A stretch of 64,000 nucleotides of DNA. Source: Phylloscopus collybita (Eukaryota; Chordata; Aves; Passeriformes; Phylloscopidae). The translations under genes and the position numbers were made by a program. The stretch is taken from NCBI GenBank assembly GCA_027886175.1, contig JAJNNQ010000009.1, positions 26,711,501 through 26,775,500 on the forward strand, read 5' to 3'. The notes under the pieces are model-generated. The model did not search any database, was not told the origin of the DNA, and saw nothing but the letters and a program-made list of their open reading frames with translations. Below are positions 36,101-48,585 of the stretch, in pieces. Each line of letters starts with the position of its first letter. Within the stretch, counting starts at the first letter, position 1.

Positions 36101-39100
36101 AAAGGACTAGACAGAATAGAAAGTTATCAATATTTAAAGAGTGGTTTTGCCTGCCCAAACCAAAGTTTTCATATTAAATAAATGGCCTCTAGACCTACAG
36201 TGGAGAAAGGTATATATTATTGATATATATCAGGATTTAGAAAGACTAAGGAAAGAGTTTTAGTAGGCAGCAAGACACAGAATTTAGAAGTAATAAAGTA
36301 CAGAGAAATGTCTCTCAAATGGGGCCCACGGTATAAAGGCAAACGTTTAAGGAGAAGAGTGTGTTTAAGTAATGAAGAGAGGACAGAAAGGGGACCTATT
36401 TTCAGTGTATCACTTCAAAAGAAGAAAGAAAAACCTAAATTCAGTACTGTCTAGCTTCTGTTCTGTAAGGAACAACATGAAAATGTTGCTAAAATCACAG
36501 CTAGAGAAGTTCAGGGACTTATTTTTAAGGAAAAGTAGGAATGTTTCTATTAGAACAAGGTTCAAGAAATTTGGTTTCTCCATCTCTTCAGCTTGGCTCT
36601 TCTTCTGAAAGATCATTTCTGTCAAGTACAAAAAAATTCTTGGTTCTTAAAATATCTTGTGAAATTTAGAACATCTAAGACACACAAACCCAGACTGGTT
36701 GACCTAATAACTACTTTGAGTCTTAATCTCTCTGCACCTGTGATACTAATATTGGAACCAGAATGTACCAGATAAGAGAGAAAATGTAAACCAGCCTGCC
36801 TTCCTACTTAGCTGGCCTTGAAGCTTAATCATGGGGAAAATGCAGCTGACTCCCTGTAGGCCCTTGACTCATGTAAGAATGCAGTCAGGGCATGGCCATG
36901 AGCACACCATGAATGGGAAAGGATTTGGCACAGAGAAGGTTATGGAAAGTCTTGCCCACTTGTACCCTCTCAGTTACACAGCACCTGATCTCCTTCCCAC
37001 CTCCAGGCATTGGATGCACAGCTTGGCCACTGACATTCTGCTTTCTAGTATCATTGCTTTATTTTCCTGATGAATTTTAGAGCTGCTTACACTTCTACCA
37101 AGGCTTCTTTATCTAAGGACCTTGTACTGCTCTGTCCTCCCTTTGCCAAGTCACCCTTACTTGACAAGTCAAATGAGATAAAACAAGCTTTCCTTCCTGT
37201 CCTTCCCAGCAGATCCTTCCTCTCTTTTTTAATTCCCTCTTGTCTTCTGTGTGGGATAAAATCACTTTTTTCACAGAGTTTTGTGACTTTTGACACAGAA
37301 CACGTGAAAACTGCAACCACCCAGATACATGAGGTTGCAGTAGGAAGCAGTTTAAGTTGCCCAGGATCTATGTGGGATCCAGCACTTCTATCTTACATAA
37401 TAAAACAAAATACAAACTTAATCTTGTCTATTAACAAAAAAGTAACTCTCAGGAGCTACTCCATTCACAGCAGAAAGGGAAAGGTGTATTCTACAAAATT
37501 CTAACTGTATTCTACAAAATCTAATGGAAGTTCTCAAATACAAACTGGGAACAGCCTCTCATTCTTGGAGAATTTGAAGGAAGAGGAGAAATACTTCATC
37601 CTGAATCCAATTTTCAAATATGTGATAGTGGGTTCTCTGATAGCACCAACTCAAAGTTTGAGTCACGATTCCTTCTTTCTATCCTGTTTTAACATGTTTA
37701 ATCATTCTTGCTATTACGGAAAACCTTTTGAACTGATTCTTAGTTTTGCTATATTTTGTTTCATATAGAAAGACTTTTTGTAGTAACATTGCCAGAAATT
37801 TCAGAAGATTTTTAGCATGCATAAATATTATGGTCCCCTTACTATCATTTTATACATGACATTTGTGTTTCACAAGAATAGGTGAATCACCATAATTTTT
37901 AGTTTAAAGTTCATACATTGGTTTTACCAAATATTTACTGTAGCATAGATTTTAGAATTCTTTTTCCCTGTCTTTTTTTCAACTCTCTGCATAAGAGAAT
38001 TTTAAAGAAATTCTTTGAACCTTTTTACATAACATAAAATCTATTTTTGTATTGATCATTTAATCCCCATAGCAAATTGTTTGCTCACTGTACCTGAGGT
38101 TAGAGTCTGTAACTCCTTGTAATCTACAATCTTTATAATGCAGTATTTCTCAATGGTTACACTTAATATGAGATCTTATTTTATCTTGGACTATGCTTAG
38201 TATGCTACATGTTTACTGCAGAATTTATCCTTCAATGAAAACCAGATAGTCTTATACATATGGTATAGCAGAATGGAAATAAAAGAATAAGAGAAAGATA
38301 CCACACAGTGAGATTGAGCTGACCTTTATCCTCTTGTGTATTCCAAAAAATTCCATCTCTCAATACAGTTGAGACATGTCTCATAGTGCAGGACAGCAGA
38401 AGGATGCAAAGCCTCCATTGAAATGTATGTAAAACTTCTTGGAAGTTACTCCCAGATGTAGTGCAGAATGTGGCACAGACATTCTGTGGTAATACAAAAG
38501 CCTGTTCTGATGTGATTAGTCATGCAGTCTTGCAAGTATGCCCTCCTTGATACACAGCATTATGCAAGTATATTTTTAATATTCTGTTCTGAATATTGCC
38601 ATGATAGCATTTACAATCTTTAAAAAGGGGAAATGACTGTAGAGACTAAAGTATCTCTGCCATACAGAAAACCCACTGTAAAGAATAAATTGTTAAATGG
38701 ACTTAATTGCTCTATGTACAAACATAGCCTGCTTACAAATTTTTGGTTTGCAGATGGGTTATGGATATTTATACTCAAGCCTTGTAATTTTCTATGCTTG
38801 TTAAATTGTTATCTTGGTCATTAGTTGTTCTCTTTATTCAAGACATCTGGTTTATTTGTCAACTGATATGTCAGCTATTTGAATAATTAGCATAACTTGA
38901 AAGAAAATGGAACACTCTTAAATGTCTTATTTGCTATCAGTGGTCATATGGCACTTCACCTGAGGCTGTGAGATGAAGTACCATCAGTAATAAACCATTG
39001 GCTGATACAGTTCTTCAGAAAGACAAATAATCAATGCTTACTCTTGTTCCCTCTTATTAGTCTTTATGGATATGAGACCTCTCAGTTTTATTTTAAGGTT

Positions 39101-40470
39101 TAACATTATATGAGTTAAACTTTATTTTGAATTACTTAATTTCCGTAAAAATTCTGGATATATGTTCTAATTTTGGACTGACTAAAAAGAGCCTCCTCAT
39201 GCAGACAGTGTGAAGCATTGACTTCTCTTCAGAAGACTGGACTCAAAATTTCCAAAATCTCAAAGAGAGACCCAGCATGTTCTTGCCTTTAAATAAGTAG
39301 ATACTGCCATTGTGCAATAAAATTTTAAATCCCTGTATTTTTTCTTGTAGTCTCAGCTTGTCATATCTGCTGCTAAATTTCTGTTACATTTCCTTTGGGA
39401 CTCCAGCTCTGTAAGTACAATACTCACAGAAGTGGTAAAAGCTCCTCATGTGACTAGGGAATATTCAGATCTGCAGATTTTTCTTGATAGAACTTGTATT
39501 TTATCCCTGTATGAACTTCTATTTCAAACATAAGTCAGCATTTTTAAGGTGATAAGTCCAAAACTGTGTGCTGTATCTGTGTGGAACCTCTCAGAAAAGG
39601 ACTGTTCTCCTTCAAGACCTCTTGCCCAGGAGTGCTTTCTTCCCAGATCGCCTTTTATGTCCTATTACAAGCTGACACCTCCTTATTTGAAGCTTATTTC
39701 TTGATGTAATTATTCCTATAAAATGGAAATCAGAATGTTGCTTTCAGCTAGTATCTCCTTTTAGGATGAGGCAGGAAAAATATCTAAAGATTTCATTTCA
39801 TATAGATTTGAAATGAGAAAAGGAATTAGGAAGACCTTTTTGTATACAATATGCAGTCTAGTTTGGTATTCTGTAACTGAAATAATAGTAACTTTAACAT
39901 GTTTTTCTGATTTATATTCAAATAACTCAAATTCATGTTCTAAAGCCTTAGAGTAGTATGTAATTTAAATTTACCACGAGATATACCACTGACATTATAC
40001 TGCCATAAGTTAATATTGTATTTTATGCCATAGTCTGAATACTAATAGGTAAGATGACCTCCATTTAAAATCTATTCTTGATTCTTGATCTATTTTTGAT
40101 TGTAAGAAAAGAGTTTTCCCATCCTCCCTTGAATTTTTAATGTCATATTTATTTTTTCATTTATCCCTTTCCCCTTAAAGGCAAGATCTTGGCAGTAGAG
40201 ATATTAAAGATACAACCAATCTAGAAAAGCTTTAGCATATTTCAAGGTGTTTTATCTAAATTAAGCACTTACTCCTGTCCCAGGTTCTTTAAAACCTCAT
40301 TGCAACCACTTTCTGAGTTTTTTGAAACCATTGTAACTTATGGGACAAATTTTATTATCCTTTTCATTTCTTCTGTATATACATCTTGCCTTGGGTGTAC
40401 AGGTTATTTACTTCAACGGAATATTTCTTTCTATTGCAAAACTACACCAGTTCACATCACAATTAACTAA
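33180..40470. other. Long AT-rich stretch without recognised gene
   Basis: A degenerate TAGATAGA/TAAATAGA repeat lies at 34098-34130. A short splice-bounded segment at about 35151-35196 (acceptor CTGACCCTGCAG; open frame FILDADVFQTLPEH; donor CACAG|GTATTA) and open frames at 35335-35734 and 37070-37504 were examined, and none matches a family. Around 39550-39600 a stretch with CCAAAACTGTGTGCTGTATC could be a very old antisense CR1 remnant, but it is too decayed to call. Confidence 0.5.
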
Positions 40471-40477
40471 TTATATT

Positions 40478-40828
40478 GAGGTTGTTCAGCACGAGAAAAA
40501 AAAGGCTCCAGAGAGCCCTTAAAGCACCTTGCAGTACATAAAGGAGGAAGACAAGACAGCCAGAGAGGGACTTTTTACAAGGACATGTAGTGACAGGACA
40601 AGAGGGAATTGCTTTAAATATATTTTAGGATTAGATTAGATAGATTAGGATTAGATATTGGGAAGAATTCTTCCCTATGAAAGTGATGAGGAAGTGCTCA
40701 AGATGAGGTTGGATGTGACCCTGGGAAATCTGATCTAGTGGATAGCATCCCTGCTAGTAGCAAGAGAGTTGGAATGATATCTTTAAAGTCCATTTCCACC
40801 CAAACTATTCAACGATTCTATGAATCTG
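40478..40828 (+). mobile_element. CR1 LINE, 3'-end fragment
   Basis: Landmarks in CR1 order on the plus strand: GGTTGTTCAGCACGAGAAAA, GGCTCCAGAGAGCCCTTA, GACTTTTTACAAGGACATGT (about 40569-40588), ATTGGGAAGAATTCTTCCCT (about 40658-40677), and a terminal segment TCCACCCAAACTATTCAACG then ATTCTATGAA (about 40815-40824), the CR1 3' signature. The element is 5'-truncated, and a small internal GATTAGATTAGATAGATTAG expansion lies at 40630-40655. No coding capacity remains. Confidence 0.85.
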
Positions 40829-41861
40829 CACAATAGAAAAGCCATAGTAAAGCTGTTTTCTCTTCCTGGGGATATGTAAAAAGATCAGAACAACTTAGAT
40901 TTGAAAATGTAATCTTCCCCAAATAACATTGATTAAATTATTGAGTCTTCTTGCTAAAATTGGTCCGTAAAATTTATGTGTTCCTAGCTGGTGGCAGAGA
41001 TCAAAAACTTGCACTTAAATATTGCTTGAATGGGGGCCACAGCCATAATTTTGGGTCAGAATACACTCAAACATTTTTAAATTTTGGGGTATCAATCTGG
41101 AACAACTAATTTTTGTCCACCACTGTACTTGGCAGACACACCTGCCCTTGCTCCCATCATTCCTTCCCTCTGGCTAGATACCCACCAGCTCCAAGTCATT
41201 CCTACTGTGGTCCCAGCAGAGATTATGGTACTTATCTGAGGTGTGGTGCCCTCGCATCAGAGCTGACATTCAGCTGCTTTCTATAAAGTCCAAGCAGCAA
41301 GTGTGGGTCAGTCTTCAAAGGCCATGCAGCTATAATGGAAGCTGCAAGGGGATCTAAGCCTCTGCTAAGGGCTTTACTCAGTCTGGAAAAAAAAGAGAAA
41401 TTTGAAAGAGAAAAATTTTGAGGGTAACAGTGCTCAGTTCAGACTGAGTACTTATTGTCTGCCTTTGCTTATGCATGGATGCATGTACATATTTTGCAGT
41501 GGAACATGAACACTGAGTTTTGAAAGCAGCTCATCCTGTCCCTCTGGAATATGAAACACTTAAATATTGTGCTTGTTTTATTGTCAAGATGTCAGGCCTG
41601 ATGTTTAGAAGTATCTTCTGCAACCTATATTGCTGCACTTCAGTAGTCAAAATGCATCCCTGAGGGGACTATCCAGTGGTACTTAAATGATATAAATAAT
41701 GGTGTTTGGTAGATTTCATCAAGAACCTTTTTAAAAGCAACACTAGGACATCTGTTAATAAGTTTTATGGGAATATCTAATGCTTTCAAGACTATTTTTC
41801 TATCTTATACTTTTATTATGCCCATGCACCCTCACTGCTTTTTTTTTTTCAATTGTTACAG
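40829..41861. other. Unique DNA, moderately GC-richer in the middle
   Basis: Between about 41100 and 41390 GC rises and C/T-rich words are common, but no open frame, CpG cluster or known repeat was identified. A strong acceptor tract (T11 then CAATTGTTACAG) ends at 41861. Confidence 0.5.
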
Positions 41862-42070
41862 CTATTAAATCATGAACAAGAAAGACAGAAGTGAAACCTG
41901 GCTCACAGTACTCACACAGAGGAGACCTTAACCTTCACTCAAGATATTGACTGGCATACTCTGTCAGTTACTGAATAACTGAAACAAACAATAGTGAATA
42001 CACAGTGTTTCCCTGCCAGAATGCTAGAAAATGCACTTTGCAGTGCAGCACATTTGCTGGAATACAAAAG
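41862..42070 (+). other. Possible exon with a start codon near its 3' end
   Basis: It is bounded by a near-ideal acceptor (polypyrimidine T11, TTACAG ending 41861) and a near-ideal donor (AAAAG|GTGAGT at 42070/42071). All frames have stops early in the segment, so its 5' part would be untranslated. An ATG at 42021-42023 in fair context (A at -3) opens MLENALCSAAHLLEYK and leaves the exon in phase 2. The next strong splice-bounded segment (45080-45167) accepts that phase. Upstream there is one short open frame beginning at 41873. It may be a lncRNA exon rather than coding. Confidence 0.25.
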
Positions 42071-45000
42071 GTGAGTGGATGTAACGGTTATCTGCCAAAG
42101 TGGTTTGCTCACTCCTCCACTTTCAAATACAGATAGTTGTGTGATTTTTACAGGTGCTTGTGCTTGAACAGGAAACTAATAATATATTTATTAATTATAG
42201 GAATCTGCAACAGTAAAAAAATGTAACTGATTTAAAAAAATAGAGGGCATGTTTGTCCTGTCCTTCCTTTTTTTAATTTGAAGATCTTTAAGTTAAACCC
42301 CTGCCTGTAAAAAAAATAGCTTGGGTATTACTGATGGTAAAGTCGGGACCTCTGGGGGTATGAATAAGTGAGTGTATTGTGTGACATTTATAACTGAGCA
42401 TTGAAAATAAAAAAAAATAAATGGCTCCACAGAACCTATTATCGCAGCTGTTTAGCATAATGACTGCATAGTACAGGCCCACTAGTGCCAAGCTAGCTAT
42501 GCAGGTAGCCTGCAAAACTTGAAGCAATGTAGAAGTATTAGCTCCATGCTTTACACAGCTCTGATTTCCAAAGTTTTTCCAGTAGGGCTCATTAGATCCT
42601 ATTTTAAATCCAAAATAAATGTGATTCTCTCTGAGGCCATAGTAGTGTGGACCTCCTGGGAAGGACTATCTAGTGGGTGACCTTGTCCCACCTATCTGCA
42701 GTTTTAAGGAAGGCTTCCACCATCAGAGAGATTTTATGCTTAGTCTGTGCCTTGCTTACTCTAAAGTATTAGCTAATTTAAGCTAAAATAAAGAGGAACA
42801 TAAGGCAGTGAGAGCAAACATTTCTAAATTTGAAAGCAACAGTATTATTATACCCATATCCACTGCAGTTCTGCCCTCTTATGTGTCTCCTGCACTGGAA
42901 TAAAATGTCCATGTAAATGAAATCATGCTGAAATAATACTAACTCACAATTTTTAAACAACCCATCAGAGTCTATCAAACTCTTATGCAACAACATTACA
43001 GGATTCTTGGTTTTAGGGGTTTGTTTATTTGGGTTTTTAAAAATTGGTTTTTTAGGTTTTATTGGATGGGGAAATGTGAGTTATATCAAAAAAGTTGGAT
43101 ATTTTTCCAATCAAAATTTCAGAAAATGGAATTATTATTTTACTTAGGTTCACATACTAGTTTGTACAGCAATTTAATTGCTGTAAAAGTAAGTACATAT
43201 GCCCATGACAGTAATAGTCAATTTAGTGATAAATCTTATAATGGAGCATTTAAGTCAGTGAATTAAATCATGACCTAACTGATGAGATGGGACATCATTT
43301 CCATTTAAACAATTTGTCGAACCATAGAATTATTCTTATTTTCTCATAATTTCTCTCACCTCATATCCTTTTAATATTTATTAGTTATTTAGTAAAGGTT
43401 GAAATTACAGAGAAAAAATGATTCCTTACAACACATTTTTTGCTTTGGTAATGTCTCCTTTACTGACACTATCAGATTATTTGGTTTTGAATGCTTTCTC
43501 TGTCATCTCTTATCTGTCTCTCATTCAGTCTGACCTTGGATGCAGTCAAGTGGCAAAAAAATAAAGTGGAAAAGCTAGTGGAAGCGAGAGGAAAAGGAAG
43601 AAAATAAATAAGCAAAAATCTTTCCCCTGCATTTTCTTTAAAAAGAATACTTCCCTGTAATTCACTGCATTCATAAATGATCATTCCATAATTATTTACA
43701 TCTCAACACTGATAATTTCAATAATCTATAAACAAAGTCAGTTTAAACATGTAGCAAAGCAATCTAAGGCTGTTAGACATCAAATGTTTATTTGTCCCTT
43801 AAAAATAAATTATATGTTGCATGCAGGAAAAACAAATTATGTTGGGGTTTTTTTTTTTCTACTTTAAGTTACTCCTTGTTTTATTGAAGAAAGCATTACT
43901 TTAGAAGGTTGGAAACAAACAGAAAAGTGGAACATTCAACATAATGATAGATATGTTGACCTTGCACATTTCTTTTTTTTTTTTTCTTTTTTTTTTTAAT
44001 GGCATAAAAAGGTAATTTAGCTTATTTGCAAGCTGCAATACCATGCTGGGTAAAGGAGTCAGGAGAAAGACAGAAAAAGCAGAAAGAAGACCCCTTAGGG
44101 ACTGAGATATAAAGAGGCTTGGGCATCTGGAAAAGAGGTCTCTTTGGTGAGTAGTGTCCCCACCTGGCATAAAGGGATGTCGTCCAGAATGTCAGCCTGG
44201 GGCAGAAGTGAACAGGTCAAATGGCAACTTATTCACTGAGAAAACACTGAACTTACCAGATCCAGGAATTCTTCTTTCCAAGACAGCACCTGAAGTGGGT
44301 GGCATAGAGGCTTTTCCCACCCTGGACACAGAAGCTATTGCTCAAACCCCATGCTAGGATCCTGGTGGCAGCAAAAGCATATTGTTGATCTATCTTTTGG
44401 GCAGCTGTCAACACCAGCCATGCATCAATCAGTAAATTAGAGTGGTTTGGTAATTTGTGGGAGTTACAATGGTTTTCTGAAAGGCACATAGTTGCTTTAT
44501 ATTCATTATTGGTACGTAATACTTTCAGATATTGTACATATTTGAAACATAAAATGTACAGTTGTTTTTTGAGATAAAACAATGTAAGTAGTGCAAATTA
44601 CTGTAATCAAGCTATTTTCCATTTCTCTATGCCGTTACAAGTACCACAATGCTTCAATAATCTCAAAAATAAACATTACTTATCTATTTCACTACAAAGA
44701 AAATTTGGTACCTCTGGCAGGTTATCCAGTACATAACCAGTGAAGCAACATGTATTCAGTCAGGTGCTCAAGAGTAGGAAATTCTCATATATGTCATTTA
44801 TTGTTGCATTGAGCAAGAGTTTAATTCAGCATTATTTGCTTTGGAAATGAAAACACAGCTTCATTTTCACTATCCTGGTGTTTGGTATTTTTTCATGTTA
44901 TTATCATTCAAATCTCAAGGTAATCTACATGTCAAGCATCATATTCATGACATGCAATTACTGTGCTGTAAGTCACAAAATAAATTGGCTCTCTCACTGT

Positions 45001-45079
45001 TGAAAGAATGACACAGATTAACACTCTGCAATTCTACAAATAAAGAGAAATGGCCATCACCACATTCTATTATTTCCAG
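42071..45079. other. AT-rich putative intron/intergenic DNA
   Basis: T-rich runs lie at 43849-43860 and 43971-43999. At 44040-44400 the sequence is less AT-rich and contains GATATAAAGAGGC (about 44105-44117), a TATA-like word followed about 35 bp later by TTTG|GTGAGT. This is a conceivable small promoter plus donor but is unsupported otherwise. No gene recognised. Confidence 0.5.
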
Positions 45080-45167
45080 ACAGAATAAGTGCTACATTTT
45101 AGAATCTGCAGTTCCTTGGTGCTTTATACACCATGATGTCATCTTTCGTAGAAGCCAGTGTTTGAAG
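45080..45167 (+). other. Possible 88-nt exon, phase-compatible with 41862-42070
   Basis: Acceptor CTATTATTTCCAG (ending 45079) and a perfect donor GAAG|GTAAGT (45167/45168) bound 88 nt. One base completes a codon, and 29 open codons follow, reading QNKCYILESAVPWCFIHHDV and onward with four cysteines, ending in phase 0. The phase matches the candidate exon at 41862-42070. No family is recognised, and a minus-strand open frame overlaps. Weak evidence. Confidence 0.2.
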
Positions 45168-45517
45168 GTAAGTGATAAAACATTACTATTGCTACAATAA
45201 CACAACTCTAAGAAAATAAACTTTATTGACAGAAGCTTGAGAGCTTTGGACTTTAATTTGCTTTCCTTGAGAAAAACTCCAAACCCTACAGTAGATTCAA
45301 CTATGAATTTGTCTGAATACTCTTGTAGCAATTGATACATTAAGTTTATGTCAGCAGGGACTACTAGTGCATAAGCATGTTAAGACAGGGTAGAAAAAAG
45401 CATGTATATGTATAGTCGTGTAATTGTCCATAGACCTGAAAACCATCTGCAAGAAACATGATTTCATACTAGAGCTGTATGAAGAAAAATTAGTTATACA
45501 ATGTTCAAAATGAAATA

Positions 45518-45805
45518 TGGGCAGGGTCTATACCAGTGTCTTGTTAAAGGCCTCTCAGTAGGGGTATCCCCTAAGGTTCAATACTGGAGCCAGCGTGGTT
45601 TAGCTTATTTCTCAAATACTTAGATGAATGGACAGATGTCTCCTCAGCAAGTTTGCTGATGACACAAAGCTGGAGGGAGCAGTCAACACCCCAGAGTCTG
45701 TGCAGCCCCTCAGAAGGGCCTCGACAGGTTGGAGAGGTGGGCAGAGAAGTGTCTGAAATGTAACAAAGGCAAGCATAGGGTCTTGAACTTGGGGAAGAGT
45801 AATCC
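45518..45805 (+). mobile_element. CR1 LINE fragment, reverse-transcriptase region
   Basis: Plus-strand translation at 45652-45672 gives FADDTKL, the catalytic [FY]xDD box of CR1 reverse transcriptase. It is preceded by sequence resembling GVPQGSxLxP (about 45560-45590, here with a stop in place of Gln) and followed by the region that in CR1 encodes a leucine-rich segment ahead of a LHLG-like motif (here LNLGKSNP, about 45784-45806). Frameshifts and stops make it non-functional. It is truncated at both ends and less decayed than the relic at 29.4 kb. The minus-strand open frames at 45571-45864 and 45612-45842 are its antisense shadows. Confidence 0.8.
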
Positions 45806-47535
45806 CATGTATTAATACATTCTTTAGACAAGTAATACACAATGAAAAGTAACCACTCTTGCACTCACAGCCAGCAGTCCTAACCTGTACTACCTATGCT
45901 TTGTTTCTATTGCTATTCCATGTTTTATGCTATCCTGGACTTGAAAGCAGACCAACTCAAGTGCTACACTTGAAAAACCTCAAATTAGCACAAAACCTTT
46001 GCAGCCAATTCTTTCTAACTGTGTTAGCAGTGTATTAATTTGGGGTAAAATCCTCATGTTAAACAAAACACTGTGTGACTTATTTTGCTACTAGGTTTAG
46101 AATATATTTTCCTCTTGCAAAAAGATAAAACACCACTAGAGTCAATTTTTCTTCCCAGTGTCAGTAAACTCCAGTTAATTGTTATATACTTCGAAATAAC
46201 TACTTGATTAAGCATCTGCCTCAAGCTATTGTACAAATTGCTTCATTACCACTATGGAAGCAATCACAAAGATTTACTCTGTTGTTAGATTTACTTTTTT
46301 TTGTGTATATTCTGTAGTAAGTGTACACCTGATGTTTGGAAAAGAATTGTTTGGTAATACATTGAATAAAATATTGCTAATAGTGGCGTATATTTGTTCA
46401 TGTAAGGGAAACATTTCATTATAATGATTAAGCCTGAGTTTCCATATGTTTTTATTCAAAGTCTGAAGTCTTCTTGACATTAATCACTGTGCTTCACTTT
46501 GGGATAGCAAATCTACATTGTATGTTGGGTTTTTTTTCCTCATATCAACACAGGGTTTACACTTGGAGAACTAGAGCACTAGAATAAAACCACCTTCAGT
46601 ACAGGATCACAAGGTACACTTACATCATGTCAACCTCTCTTTTTTTGAAATTACCTTTAGTAGAGGTAACTTTCTTTCCAACTGAGTACGGCATTCAAGA
46701 AGGCAATAATATGGATAAGAAGAAGAATATGGAAGAACAAGTAGAATATGGAAGAACTTTCTTAAGGCCATTTGTACATCTGGTAGAAGGAAGGAGAGAG
46801 AAAATACAAAGATGGGTTTTGTAGAAGCTGCTTCTGAACTTCTCCACAGTTAATAGAAAATTTTTGTCTTCTGTAACTCAGGAATACAAGCCAAAGCTGT
46901 TATACAGACAGAGACTTAGCTAATCCTTCAGCAGTCCTAGTTCCTGTTACATTTTCTTTCTTCCCTTTGATGTTAATAAACGAATTTTAATTCTCGTAGA
47001 ATTAAAACTGGCATTTTTACACAATTCAGTTTCTTACTATCAAAGACTCTCAATTTCAAATGGCAAAATATTCTAGTGACACCTCTAATCAGCCCAAAGA
47101 ATAAGGATATATTACCTACCTTCCAGACAGTCATTTACACTTTTAAAATTAAGACTTTCAGTCTTTCACCTACTCCATATACGATATCTGCTAGTAAAGG
47201 AAACTAACTAACTACTAAATTTTCAATAATAAATCATGTAAGTAAAAAATCAATATGAATAAAAAAAGTCTATCATAGATACAGAGAAAGTAAGGAGCTA
47301 ATAATTACAGAAGGTAAAAAGAATAAAAAATGAACTTTATTTATTTATTTAGATCTGGTTCATTTTTACTTACTCACTTTTCCATTCCCCTCCCAATGTT
47401 TTTGTACACCACACTATTTAGCTTGATGTATGTATGTATACACATATATTTTAAAAACAAAAATTACATTCAATTTTCTATCTAGTTTTAGAGATCCTAG
47501 GAAACTTAACTTGCAAGTGTAAAGGGATTTTTGTT

Positions 47536-47661
47536 GTTGTTTTGGAGATTTTCCTACATTTTTTTAATGTTTTGTTGTTGTTGTTGTTGTTGTTGTTTGG
47601 GGGGGTTTTGTTTGTTTGTTTTGTTTTTTTGTTGTGTGTTTTTTTTGTGGTTTTTTTTTGC
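47536..47661. repeat. (GTT)n and G/T-rich low-complexity tract
   Basis: Nine or so GTT units around 47570-47596 are followed by G7, (GTTT)n and T8-G runs. The plus strand is nearly free of A and C for about 100 bp. Confidence 0.9.
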
Positions 47662-48545
47662 CAATGGTAATTGACCCAATCTTAGGAGAAGTTCAGAATT
47701 AGCTGACAAGGAATTGTAGCAATGCCTTTTGACAACCTTCAGGAATAAAACATTCTTACCCTCTTCTTTCCTTCCATACTTTTTGTAGCTTTTTTGAAAG
47801 TTTTTGCTTCAATTTTCTACTTTTAGGGTATGGGTTACGCATTAGAGTCTATTGCAATATTTTTTTTATACCATGTTCCTTCAAGAAACTCCTTTGCATC
47901 AAATCTTTACACATTGATTTCCATGAAATTCTTTTTTTTCAGACAGAGAATTTCCAGTTGGTACAAAGTTTCTTTTCAGCAGTGTGACTAAGATGAGTAA
48001 TTTATTTAAATAAAGTTGAAGTTGGAGCTTCAAAAGAATTATCTGTAGTCCTTCAGCTGCTAACCTGGGAACACAAATCTCCATTAGGAAATGGAGACAT
48101 AAATTACAGACTCTTGTCTAAACTAGATAGGGGAAAACTTCATTTGAGGTCTGCTATATTCTACATGAATATCATAACTTATTGATAATAATTCAGTCAC
48201 TGGAGAATTTTTTATTATGCTTTCCACAGAACTGATGCAAAATTTTTGGTCTTTGCTCTGATGTGAAAGGATAAAAATACTTAAGTCTCCTTAGCTTACT
48301 TTAAAAGCTCTATAAGCCCTAATGGGCACAGTAGTTTCATCTCTCTTCTAGGAATCATTTTGTCTGCTGACACAGCAGCAATGGTGTATGTTTCTACCCA
48401 ACAGCTACAGTTTGGTCCATTAATGAGTATATTTTCTAGCTATCTCTAACTTTTCGCAAGAATTTCCATACCTATGGGAAAAGAAGTTTATACCCAAATA
48501 CTAACTTACATTTGATGATCAGTGGCCTATTCTAATATCTCCATT

Positions 48546-48585
48546 AAACAAACAAACAAACAAAACACAAACAAACAAACAAACC
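48546..48585. repeat. (AAAC)n microsatellite
   Basis: About nine AAAC units with a single interruption (AAAACAC) in the middle. Confidence 0.9.

Noticed and set aside
37070..37504. 144-codon plus-strand frame, the longest in the window
   Set aside because: Composition is unremarkable, it ends in AT-rich low-complexity sequence, it has no recognisable domain, and antisense frames of similar quality overlap it.
39540..39660. Possible antisense CR1 remnant
   Set aside because: Only one short word agrees with the expected CR1 order; too decayed to call by eye.
43901..44170. 89-codon minus-strand frame with a lysine run
   Set aside because: The run is a poly(T) tract at 43971-43999 read in reverse; no motif otherwise.
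44040..44400. TATA-like word followed by a donor-like GTGAGT, considered as a small promoter plus first exon
   Set aside because: No CpG enrichment, no open frame and no partner exon; single motifs of this kind occur by chance.
45571..45864. 97- and 76-codon minus-strand frames
   Set aside because: Antisense shadows of the CR1 reverse-transcriptase fragment.
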